In this document: positions 1 through 42,362 of the stretch, piece by piece
Layout of the letters: each line of letters opens with the position of its first letter
Position numbering within the stretch: the first letter of the stretch is position 1
Assembly: GCA_009823395.1 (NCBI GenBank)
Contig: CM020508.1
Location: forward strand, 9,128,515 to 9,192,514
Length of the DNA: 64,000 bases
Reading direction: 5' to 3'
From: Thamnaconus septentrionalis
Lineage: Eukaryota; Chordata; Actinopteri; Tetraodontiformes; Monacanthidae
Notes under the pieces: generated by a model
Database searches by the model: none
What the model was told of the DNA's origin: nothing
What the model saw: the letters and a program-made list of their open reading frames with translations, nothing else
Position numbers and translations under genes: made by a program

Positions 1-32158
<32,158 letters not shown>

Positions 32159-32221
32159 AGATGGGAGAAGCCATATCCACATCCAAATTGTACATTACTT
32201 GTGAATATGCCAGTGAATGGA

Positions 32222-32228
32222 AAGAGAG

Positions 32229-32262
<34 letters not shown>
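32222..32262. repeat. (GA)n microsatellite in the cpamd8 3' UTR
   Basis: About 40 bases of GA beginning roughly 65 bases after the stop codon. Confidence 0.95.
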
Positions 32263-32265
<3 letters not shown>

Positions 32266-32697
32266 CGACTTGGGGACTTTCTCGGTTTCCTGAAAAACAA
32301 AGAGGCGGCGTGGAGTCTGGAGAGCGGGAGCGCGACTGTGTGAGAGTGTGTGCGACGAGGCGTTTGCGAGTCCGGCCGTGAGCATGTGTTTGGATGTAGA
32401 TTGCGTATGAGTGCCGTTGAAGCTAGTCACTTCTCCAGACTTGGATATTTTCTTCCTCCGGACCCCCCCCCTCGTCACCGATAGGCACCATAGCGTCTAT
32501 GTTATTCACCCTTCTGCCTTTATAATCACTAGCAAGAAATAATCAAGTATTTATGTTTGTAATTACACCTTTACGCAAAAATATTTTTGTTATATTTTCT
32601 ATCTGTGGTATTTATTTGTAGCTAGACGTCGTATCATGGTTTTTTTGATTGTCTTCATCACCACCCACCCGCCCGCCACGCCCGCCCGCCCGCCTGT

Positions 32698-32730
32698 CCA
32701 TCCATCCATCCATCCATCCATCCACCCACC
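32698..32730. repeat. (CATC)n tetranucleotide repeat
   Basis: About seven CATC units, preceded by a CCCGCC-rich stretch. Confidence 0.95.
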
Positions 32731-33324
32731 CAGTCGACTTCACACCCGCCTGGTGTCTCTCAGTCCAAACTGAATGTCTGGTCTTACACAACAAGCTTTA
32801 ACCTGATTATTGAAATGTTTGATGGAATCCCTGAGCAGAAATCCTGCTGGAAAGAAAAAAGACATGTGCTCACCACATGCTCGGTAGAGACGCGGGCTCA
32901 GAAGTTTCCCTCGCTGCGGCGCTGCGGCGGCTGACAGGAAACACAGGGAACGAGAGGGGGACTGACACGCAACAATGGTCTCTGGCCAACCGCCAACTTT
33001 GACGTGAACTCGACAGCCTTCTTGACGACTGGCATCGCCGTAAACGCACAAGTCCAAACGCTCCTCGAACCGTCATCTACTCTCAAGTCACTTTTTTTTT
33101 TTTTTTTTTTCTGTTTTTACCTACCTTTGAAATTTGATTGTACAGTTCATAAGCTATTTTTTTCTTTTTTTTTGTTTCGTTTTGTTTTTAATTTTGATTC
33201 GTGAAGCAATCAAGTTAAAAAAAAAAAAAAAATCAAGAATGAAGTTTAGAATTCCTGTAAATGTACCAAATTGAATTGCAACCACTCTTCATATCAAATA
33301 TTGTGCTCTTTAAAAACAAACGTG

Positions 33325-33330
33325 AATAAA
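33325..33330 (+). terminator. cpamd8: Candidate polyadenylation signal of cpamd8
   Basis: AATAAA in an AT-rich stretch about 1.17 kb after the cpamd8 stop. It would make 32159 to about 33350 the 3' UTR. Confidence 0.55.
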
Positions 33331-33558
33331 CATTTGTATACAACGCGAGGTTTGGTGGTGCCTTCACGCTCTCCACTGCGGGGAGTGTTTATATCAAGTC
33401 TGCCGTCTATATCAAGGCTAGAAAACTTTTCTCATGCATCCAGTCAGCTGGGCTTGGACTTCCTGCTTCTGTTTGAGCTCGTGAGGGTTAAAACATGAAA
33501 CAAGGGGACAAAAAAAGGTCTGTGGAACACTGTGATCCTGACAGAAGCAGGACTAAGC

Positions 33559-33671
<113 letters not shown>

Positions 33672-34539
33672 TCTGCTACCGGAGGAGCTGCGGTGCAACT
33701 TTATGAACACTGTGTTTGCTCCATTTCCTTTGAAAGGCTAGTTAGGTCTGGAGATGATTTCCTGTCAGCAGCGGCCTTTATTACAAGCCTGCTGCTTCAG
33801 AGGGACCTCTGCTTTGATAACTGACTCTGATCTCTGACACGCTCCTGCACTTGAGAGAGAATGCACGCTTCGCCTCGCCGTGTTTGCACGCTGCGTATGC
33901 CCCTCTTTAAATCCGTGTGTGTGTGTGCGCGCTCGAAAGACGAAAAATAAAACTGTTTTTTTTTCTTCCCTTAAAGCAGCAACAGCAGCAGCGAGAGTTG
34001 GGAGCCCGTTAAAGTTTAACGCTTTGTTTTCTGCACGTCTCTCGTTGACCCCTCTCGGTAAGCGCGGCCTCTGGCTGTTTCGAGCCTTTAAAACGACTCC
34101 TTCAAAACCAGGCCACAAATCACGAGCGGCAGAGGATTAAAGGAGATCAAAGAGGGCTGAACTGTAACTGCATCTGGGTAATCAGCTTGACCCCAAGGTA
34201 AAGATGATAAAGGAAAGGCCTGTGCGTCGCCACTTCAATGGGGCCTGCCAAATGAAAGTACATGGCCTGTAACTGCTCCAGGTGTGCTGCACTGCGGCTG
34301 ACCCAGAGCCTGTGTTGTGGCTTTTCGCATGTGTGTGTATGGGGGACGGGAGGTGGTGTTGTGTTTGAGCTCACTATGAGATATATGTATTACATATGTA
34401 TTATAGTACAATATTTAAAGGTCCATACGCCATTTTTTTTTTTAAACACTAATCTTGAGTGTGTTATTGAACACACCAGAAATGAGAAACTTCATCCTTT
34501 GCTTCCTTTTTACTCTCTCCACTTTTCAGAAAATGTCTA

Positions 34540-34880
34540 GAGAGCAGCCCTTTATGATGCCACAAAGTTACACTGATACTTTTGGAAGGGCAGTGACAAG
34601 TTTTTGTCCAAACTAAGAAAGGTCCGACAGTGCAAGGAGCTTAGAAGGAAGTGGAAAGTCTGAAAGTTTTTAACTTCTCTTCCAACTAGAACCAAAAACT
34701 CAGTGTTTTTGCAATAGGCTGCAAACAGATGGCTAACAATGCAGTGTTCTGGAGCGCTATGGAGTTTTGTTGATAATGATCCACATGCAAAACTTCTCCC
34801 TCATAGTCTTGGACAAAAAAAGATATCTGAAAATCCTCCAGCTGGAGTTTTTCCTTCTAGTCGAGATGGAAACAAACTGT
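34540..34880 (+). repeat. Dispersed repeat, TGATGTCA-core family, copy 9
   Basis: Degenerate core CCCTTTATGATGCCACAAAG (34548-34567), then AGGCTGCAAACAGATGGCTA and CTGAAAATCCTCC in the usual order. Confidence 0.6.
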
Positions 34881-35596
34881 GTCCCCGCAGTGACAGCGAA
34901 GCCAGCCAGCAGTGCAGGAGAGGGACCCGAGGATCTAACCCACGGCAGTCTCTGTGGCCGCCTCATGCATAGCTGAAGAGTGATATTGCATCTCTGCACT
35001 GCCATGAGAAGAACGAGTGAAAAGAGAAAGGGAGAGAGGAGGTCTTGGTTTCATTGTTGGCGGCGGGGAGCTAGCATTACACGAGAGTTAACCGGAGTGA
35101 TGACATTGTTCCTGGGGAGCCAGCTGAGTGCACCCATACAACCCCAGCGGTGCGGGAGGGCCCGCTCACCTGTCTCAGCCCCTGCTGATTGAGTGCTCGG
35201 ACGCTGCGGAGGCACAGAGGCCTGGCCAGTCTGTGCTCCGCTCCACCGTTGGCACTTCACTGTGGATTATATGTCTCAGGTTTCCCGATTGTTAAAAGAG
35301 GAAATTGGGGATTGATTCTGGATCATTGCGAGTTCTCAGTTTCACCGTCGGCCTCCAGAGGACGGGTTGCGCTGGGTGTGGGAGGAATAATACGCATATC
35401 TGGAGAGGCTGCGCTCGGATTCTGCGCCAGTTTGGTTGACCCACCTGTGGAATGGTACTGGATTTTTATGCATTATTTTTAAATTTCATACCACCTATTC
35501 AAAAAAAACAAAAAAAAAACAAAACAAAATGCATTAAACTGCTGTCTTGGATTTTCAGTGGCATGTCAAACATCAAGAGATCCCTGAATTTGTGTG

Positions 35597-37352
35597 ATGG
35601 AGAAAAAATACCCAGCAATTGCCGGAAGAGAAAGAGGTAAGTTAATGAAGTTCTAATACAGGATAGTTTTGTTGTATATATTCTGGAAGGAGCCCGAATC
35701 GTTGAGTCGATGCGTGGAGTAAAACTGCTTGTGCAGCATCAAGGGTTCTTCCAGTGCTACAACTTGCCAGTTTCTGTTAAAAAGAAGAAAAAACCCCCAC
35801 AAAAATTTAAAAAAAAAATGCTTGCACTTGATGTCACATTTTGCCACTGGATGTGCGCCGGCAGCATCTTGCATGCTTGCAGTTTGTCTTACCCAGTGGA
35901 CATGATAGATGAACAATTTCCAGCGTTCAGCTTTGGGCTGCGTGGCTGCCAGTCATGTGGTCTACAAGCAGGTCACATGCAGACAAATGCCCTCCATTAT
36001 TACATTTTGAGAATTGTACATTTGCTTGCTTTGAATATCCACGTGCAAAACTTTTTCGTGGAAGCCGACATGTTTGCTGGTGTGCCGCCACTTATCTCTT
36101 GAATATGATGTTTTACCCTGTGACTGCAGGTCCAGGTCCTGGACGCTACGGTCTTCCCCCAACCATCGGATTTGTTGGCCATGACTACACCAAGTCCACT
36201 AGTCCTGCTTATTCCTTTCATGGCAGGATGACTGACACCAGTAAGTGTTTTCAGTTACTTTGCATTGAAACTCACAGGGAGACAAAAATATCAACAAAAA
36301 TGCATGTTGATTTTGACAAATGGCTAAAAATAATACACATGAGTTATATATAAACTACCGTTGGAAAGCTATTGGGATTGTGATCCCTCCCCGTCTCTGC
36401 ACACTCCTCGAGGGTTGTCAAATATGCAATACTATGCCACTTATAAACCACTAGGGGGAGACAACATTTCAACAGTTTCTTACTTTACAGGACTAATGTA
36501 TGTTTTCTAAGTAATGTGACGTTACATTGTTGTCTTTCTTAGAACCATTTCATGTTCAAACCAACGTGAGAACATTATATACAGTACAAGCAATATTGTT
36601 TCCTCTTCCCCCAGTATATTGTGTGGACTCAAGTCCAGGCCCCAAGTATCATGTTGATGCAAAAATCACTCGATTTGGAAAAGACGGAACTCCCTCGTAC
36701 TCAATGCTGGGCCGAATGAAGAACGCAAGTATGATAAATTCGTTTTTTCTTTTTAAGCTATACACACTAAACAGTTCATTTGGATCAACAAATTAACTCC
36801 GGTGCAACAGCTGTTGTTGATGCAACTTCTAAACACAATGTGTCACCTGTTATAACTGAAAATCAGAGGCTTTGTGAAGAGCGCACACTCTGACCAACAT
36901 ATGGCAGTGATGGTTGAACCGTTTTCTGTCCACTAGAGCAGCTCCCCCAGACACCCGGGCCTGGAGCGTACAGCCCTGAACGAGCCCCACCGTGTAACCT
37001 CCAGCGGAGACCCCCATCGTACACAATGGGCTCGCGAACGCACTACAGGAGCACTGACGCGGTACCTGCCCCAAACAAGTACAGCCTCCCTCCGCTCATG
37101 GGCCCTCAAGTACCAAACAAGCCAGCCAGTGCAAGCTACACAATGTCTAGAAGTTACAGCACAGGGGGACCGTCGGTGGATTTAGCCAAGACGCCAGGGC
37201 CCTGCGGGTACAACAGTACAGATCCAAGCGTTTATCTACCCCGGAAACCTGCTTTTTCCATGCTGGGGCGTCACAGCCTGCCCAGAGACTCCACTCAGAA
37301 ACCTGGCCCTGGAGCTTACAACCCAGAGAAAGTGACAGTTGACAAGGCTTGA
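35597..37352 (+). CDS. odf3l2: ODF3/CIMAP1-family ciliary microtubule-associated protein, ODF3L2-like
   Basis: Outer dense fibre/ciliary microtubule inner-protein family, defined by repeated Pro-Gly-Pro motifs. Coding exons are 35597-35636, 36130-36240, 36615-36728 and 36937-37352 (226 residues). Start choice: an ATG at 35563 is also open, but its frame hits a stop soon after the splice. Only the ATG at 35597 ([14 protein letters not shown]) continues in phase into [15 protein letters not shown]. Repeats seen in order are [43 protein letters not shown] and [14 protein letters not shown]. Similarity to human ODF3L2 (IGFVx[20 protein letters not shown]) and the adjacent shc2 support that identity over other family members. 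Oddity: the frame ends at TGA 37350-37352 although 23 conserved codons follow in the same frame. Confidence 0.85.
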
Positions 37353-37424
37353 GCACCTGCCTACTCTCTAGGAGTCCGACACTCAGAGTTTGTTACTCCG
37401 CTTGTAGTTCAGGTTTCTGACTAA
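37353..37424 (+). other. odf3l2: Conserved odf3l2 C-terminal codons beyond the in-frame TGA
   Basis: Reading on after TGA 37350-37352 gives APAYSLGVRHSEFVTP and then LVVQVSD before TAA at 37422-37424. The ODF3 family normally ends in this way (APxxxxGIRHSxxxTPL), so the segment is the expected C-terminus. It would bring the protein to 250 residues, near the usual length. Confidence 0.8.
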
Positions 37425-37484
37425 TCACAGTGACTGAAGATAAGAAAGACTCTGAAAAACAAACTGTATGATTTGTTTTGTTTT

Positions 37485-37490
37485 TTTATT
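37485..37490 (-). terminator. Candidate polyadenylation signal of the CKS gene
   Basis: TTTATT on the plus strand, that is AATAAA on the minus strand, about 450 bases after the CKS stop. It lies inside the putative odf3l2 3' UTR. Confidence 0.4.
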
Positions 37491-37691
37491 TTGATCTGAA
37501 CACAACAAGAAATTTGCTGAATGGCTTGTGACTTATGACAAAAAGCATATTTTAAAATTCTATTTACAAAACAAACACAAGTTCGACAGACACGGAATGT
37601 TGAAACAGATGAAGCAGTTTTGTGGGATACCTTTAGCTCCAGAAACACAAAACCCTGTGTAACCACTCAACTTACAAAAGGAAATCAGAGA

Positions 37692-37697
37692 AATAAA
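37692..37697 (+). terminator. odf3l2: Candidate polyadenylation signal of odf3l2
   Basis: AATAAA about 340 bases after the odf3l2 stop. Confidence 0.4.
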
Positions 37698-37939
37698 AAA
37701 AACATTCAAATGAATCGGCAAATATTTTTTTTTAATGTTACTATTCACAGTGGCTATCTGCCTCTAATTACCTCTAAAAATTGAGGGAGTTTGTAAAGGC
37801 AAAAGAAAAAACCCACAGCACAACTAAAAAGACTTCTACACAAGTTGCGCATATTTGTAGATGTATATGGGAGAGATCTGTGCCTCAACATAACAAAATA
37901 ACTGAAGGCGAAAGCTGGAGTTTGATGAAGGAATCCTGT

Positions 37940-39549
37940 TCACTCTTTGGGAAGACGTCTTCGGAACAGGAGTATGTGTGGCTCTGGAGGGAAAAGAAAA
38001 CAGAGGTGTCTTTTAGAAAGATAATCAGGAGTAAAAGCACTGGACAGCTGAAAACAACATGTTTTTCTTCTACACTTACCCTGCTGTAATTTTTTTTTTT
38101 TAATTCCAAAATAATTTCAATAAAATTAGCCAATCTAGACAAGTGTTTCCTCCTCAAGTTCCAGCACAATATCATAAGAGGGAGACTTTGTTCTGATGGC
38201 AACTTTGAATATACCCATAATTGCATTAGTTAATGTTATACTGGACTTATAGATGGAATCAAAAGTTCCTTTTCCGTTTTGCTCCTGGACATGCCGACTA
38301 TCCGCAGTCTGTTTGCACAGCAGATAAACAGAGCAAAATATGGGAGCATTTGGTTTGCAGTCCATAGTTTAGGGCTAGTGTGTCGCTGTCATATCATTGA
38401 ACTAAAAATAGACTGTAATGGTAACGCACAGATGGAAATATTAATACATACATTATGGTAATAATAATGTCAAATTATCAGTTTAAAAAACAAAAAAACA
38501 TCCATTAATTTTCAATACCGCTTCTTCCTGAGCTCAGGGTCACGGCGAAGTCGCCAGTTCATCCCTCATAGAGACAAAACAACCATTCGCTCTCACACAC
38601 TTATGGTCAATTTAGAGTTTCCAATTCACCTCACATGCATGTTTTTGGACAGTGGGAGGAAGCCGGAGAACCCGGAGAGAACCCACGCACACACAGGGAG
38701 AACACGGAAACTCCACACAGAAAGGTTTCCAGGCCCGGAATCGAACCCACAACCTTCTTGCTGTGAGGCGGCAGCGCTAACCACTGCGACACCGAGTGTG
38801 TGAACGTGTAATTTCCCGTCCCCCATTTCTACGTTGGTGTGTTGGATTTGTATTACGTTCACACTGTGTGGCTACAGCTCACTGTACCTGGTTTGTGGAT
38901 CATGTAGTGGATCCAGCCCTGGCTCTGTTGCACTCCCAGTCCTCTCCACTCATCTTCTGTCATCAAGTGGGAGGTGGGGACCAGTTTAGACAGCTGCTTG
39001 GGAAGCACGACATGCCTGAAGAGAGGAGAAACACAGACACATGAATGGCTAAATAAAAGAAAATATACCCAATTGTAAGGTTGCATATGTTTAAAGTGAT
39101 TACACAAGTGAGAGCTTAAACTAGGTCAACAGCCTTTGAACTCTTAAAATGAACGTTAAATTAAACGGTTAAAAAAAAATGTTAAACGATGAACAGTTTT
39201 CAACATAAACATTAACACAAAGCAGTTAAAATGGCTAATGGTGAGAACTCATGTTTTGAACGTCTACACCACATGTTAGTTAATTAGTTACGGAGCTGAA
39301 AGTGACGCCAAGCTTTAGAAATAAATCCAACGAGCCAACTTAATGTCAGTTGACCGAAACAAGTTTCGGTCACATATTTTACGCCGCGAGGTGAAGAAAA
39401 TGCTAAAGTTAATCGAACCGAGCCTTCGTGCTAGGTTAACATTCTTCTAAAACGTTGACGTCAACGACAACCCCAAAACGGTAGTTATACCTGTACTCGA
39501 AGTCCTCGTCGTTGTACTTGTCAGAGTAATAAATTTGTTTTTTCGACAT
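37940..39549 (-). CDS. cks2: Cyclin-dependent kinases regulatory subunit (CKS1/CKS2 family), CKS2-like
   Basis: Small adaptor that binds CDK1/CDK2 and phosphorylated substrates in the cell cycle. Three coding exons on the minus strand: 39549-39491 (starts [12 protein letters not shown]), 39015-38888 and 37983-37940. They give 76 residues plus stop, against 79 in human CKS1B/CKS2, with phases 2 and 1 at the junctions. The conserved core is present: [60 protein letters not shown] and EEW-type spacing are closer to CKS2 than CKS1B, but the paralogue call is tentative. Oddity: the usual RRPLPK near the C-terminus reads RRRLPKE. It converges on odf3l2 and faces away from shc2. Confidence 0.92.
38490..38810 (-). 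mobile_element. SINE-like element (reverse orientation) in a CKS intron
   Basis: On the minus strand it reads from a tRNA-like head (GTTAGCGCTGCCGCCTCACA, B-box GGTTCGATTCC) through GTTCTCCCTGTGTG, GGCTTCCTCCCACTGTCC and CATGCATG. This is the same family as the copy near 27.8 kb but better preserved. Confidence 0.78.
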
Positions 39550-39660
39550 CCTCGGCGGTTGGTAAGGCTGAAACCCAGAAAACTTGTTTTGGTTAGCGAA
39601 GGGGCTCTGAGTCTCGAGTGAGTGCGAGCGCAATAAGCTTCTGCCGTCTGCCGCTGACAA

Positions 39661-39694
39661 TTCAAACCAAAGGGGCTGCTCTGATTGGCCAATC
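39661..39694 (-). promoter_or_regulatory. cks2: Candidate CCAAT/CHR cell-cycle promoter of the CKS gene
   Basis: GATTGGCCAATC at 39683-39694 is a back-to-back CCAAT box. On the CKS sense strand a TTTGAA (39666-39661) follows 16 bases downstream, and the start codon lies 112 bases further on. CCAAT plus a CHR element (TTTGAA) is the arrangement used by G2/M genes, CKS2 included. Function is inferred from motif and spacing only. Confidence 0.5.
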
Positions 39695-42362
39695 CAGCAG
39701 CATGTGATCCTCCTCCCTCGAATCGTGCATGTTGGAGATGATGACGCACTCCGCTGAGCAGTTGCTGTTTTTCCACAAATACGAAATAAATAAATATATA
39801 AATAAAAAAATAACAGGAAATAGAAGTTTTTTTCCTCTCCCAATTCCAGTAAGATAAGTTTTCAGCGGTTTTTTAATTTGTAGAAATTTAGTGGTAGATG
39901 GCCACTTATTATGAAAAGTGGGCCGTACGATAGCCCTGCCCATCATTTGATCCGCCCACAATCGCTCCAAATAAAAATAAATAAATAAAAGTTGTAATTT
40001 TAATTTCATTCACATTATTTTAAATACAATGTTTTATGTTATGTTACATGTTTTTTTTTGCTTTTAATTTTTAATTAATTTTTACATTTTCCTTCATTTT
40101 TTCCCCCATCATTGCTAGCCGTGTAGCTTTTCTTCCTTCCTCACTTTGCTTTCCCCAATATTTTTTTTTGAACTGCACTCAGAAAAATAAACATCCTTAA
40201 TGTACAACCAACCAGCAAGCTCGTTGTTTGAGGATTCTGTCACCCATTGCTGTTGCTCTTATCTGTAACAACTGTTGTCAAGGCTGCTAATGAGTGGTTG
40301 GGTATTCACAGCATGATTTGTTCCACACGCAACCTGACAAAGTCAGGGGGTAAATGTATGTAAACATTTCACAGCCAGCAAGTCACAGCACCATTGAAAG
40401 AACTTGTGTTTCTACACATTCAGAAGTAAGTTTAAATTTTTAAAAAAACATTTCCATGGGCAATGGATCAGATGACTAGTAACTTTTTTTCAATATTTGT
40501 GTTTGCAGGGGGAGTAGGATTAGCGAGAAGGGGCAGCGACATGTTCGTCTGTCAACAATCTGATTCTATCTGGTTTATCAGTAACGTCTTATACAAGCAA
40601 ACGAGCAAAAAGTGTGCGGCTGTGTCATGGGATGCTTGTTACATGGGATGACCATGATGAGAGAGTCATGTCTGATTTTTGATGGGTGTTTTTTTCTTCT
40701 CTAAGAATTGTTGATCGTCTACTAGGAATACAGATGCTGGCTTTCTGTTATTGCTTGATTGAATTTGGTATTTCTCCTCCTCAAAAGCTGACATAGGTGA
40801 GTTTCCCATCTCTATTTCCATTCAAGTAACATATGAATCAGTTGTCTTTATTTCTTTTTTGTAAGTGATGTTTTTCATATATAATATGTGAAATTTGCCT
40901 CAACTTGGATTCAGCTAACATTTTTCTTTGAGTATTTGACCCATTTTTACATTGCAAATGAACTCGGCCATTATTTCACAATCACAGCCTTGCTGTGTTT
41001 GCAGTCGCTTGTCTCCAAACATCAGAGCCCCTTTCCCTCTCAATTCCTTTCCAATCGTTTTCACCTTTTTTATTCAGTCCGGTGATTTCTCGTCAGTCGC
41101 CTGATTTAAAACAACAAGCATGACTGTCATCTTGCGTGTGCACAAAAAAAAAAAAGAACATTTCTTGCAAATTGTACATCCCGCTCATGTGACAGATCTC
41201 CAATAAATACTATCTGACTGCTCGTGCACAACCTACATTGCATTGTTTTGCATTGCGGGAAGCCAAAGGTAGTGCATAAATAGAGTGGACAGAGTGGATT
41301 GGATGATTCCTCAGATGGGATGAATGCAAAGGGAGGGGATGAGGACGACATAAGGCTCTACAGTTTATTGTGCTGAAAGGGCCGACTGCTCTCCTGGGAG
41401 GCAGATGGAAGTGAATTTGGGAGGAGGAATCAGACAGATGGGATTTAGTGTTTCCTTACACACTGTCCCTTCTGAGAGTGGCTCCATTGCTGCCTTTGTT
41501 AAGTCCATTGTCGATTGCCTTTATTAATTGGAATTCCGCAAGCATCCATACATATGCGGTGATACTGGATCTATCATACTGGATCTATCAACGCAGAGAA
41601 TTGATACAAAATAACTGACAGGTTCAAGATTTTTCTATCCACTGATATGATAAAATGTTTTTTGGGGCATAAATGGAGCCATTGCACACATATGAAAACT
41701 GATATCTCAGATTTAAAAATAGATAACTGAAGTAATTTAATTCAAAATGTGCACAAATTAACCATGAAATCAAATTTTGCTAATATTATCTTTGATTTTA
41801 TGAGATCTCATATGTCGGTGCTTGCCGAGTTGAGTGCACCCTGTCATTGCATTTACACAGCCTGTCAAATATTGTGTGAAAACTGGAAGCTCTGCAGTGA
41901 GCGTGAGCAGTGCAGGGCGGTTCAGGCAGATGTGTTTTCGCTAATGCAGAGTGAGAGCAGCTGGACAGGGCAGGGCTAATGACATCATCCACAGGGAGAG
42001 GGAGAGGGAGAGAGAGAGAGAAAGGAAGGGATGGGAGGGCGGGAGCGAGCCTGGCTGCCTCACAACACAGAGGAGCGTGGCATGAGAGCGGGACAGTGTG
42101 TGTGTGTGTGTGTGTGCGCGCGCGCGTGTGTGCGAACAGAAGAGGACCAGGCGCTGTTGACTGCACGAAGACCGAGGACCCCCACCTGGAAATATCTCCA
42201 CTCCGGTTTTACCCCCTTTGTGTTCCATCACACCCCCTCCCTTCTCCCTTCCCCGCCCCCACCCCTCCCTCTCCCACCCCTTCATCTTTTTTTTTTTTGG
42301 AAGACCCCACCCCCACCTCCACGCACACCTCTTAGCCCCCGCTCCAGGCTGCTTCTCCGGGC
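39695..42362. other. Intergenic region between CKS and shc2
   Basis: AT-rich with no recognised gene. There is a tandem duplication of about 15 bases at 41562-41592, a GGGAGA repeat at 41995-42026, a (GT)n/(GC)n run at 42095-42130, and a GC- and C-rich stretch at 42170-42362 that is probably the shc2 promoter and 5' UTR. Confidence 0.6.

Noticed and set aside
35563..35636. Upstream ATG as the odf3l2 start (MSNIKRSLNL)
   Set aside because: After splicing to 36130 its frame meets a stop quickly. The ATG at 35597 keeps the conserved frame.
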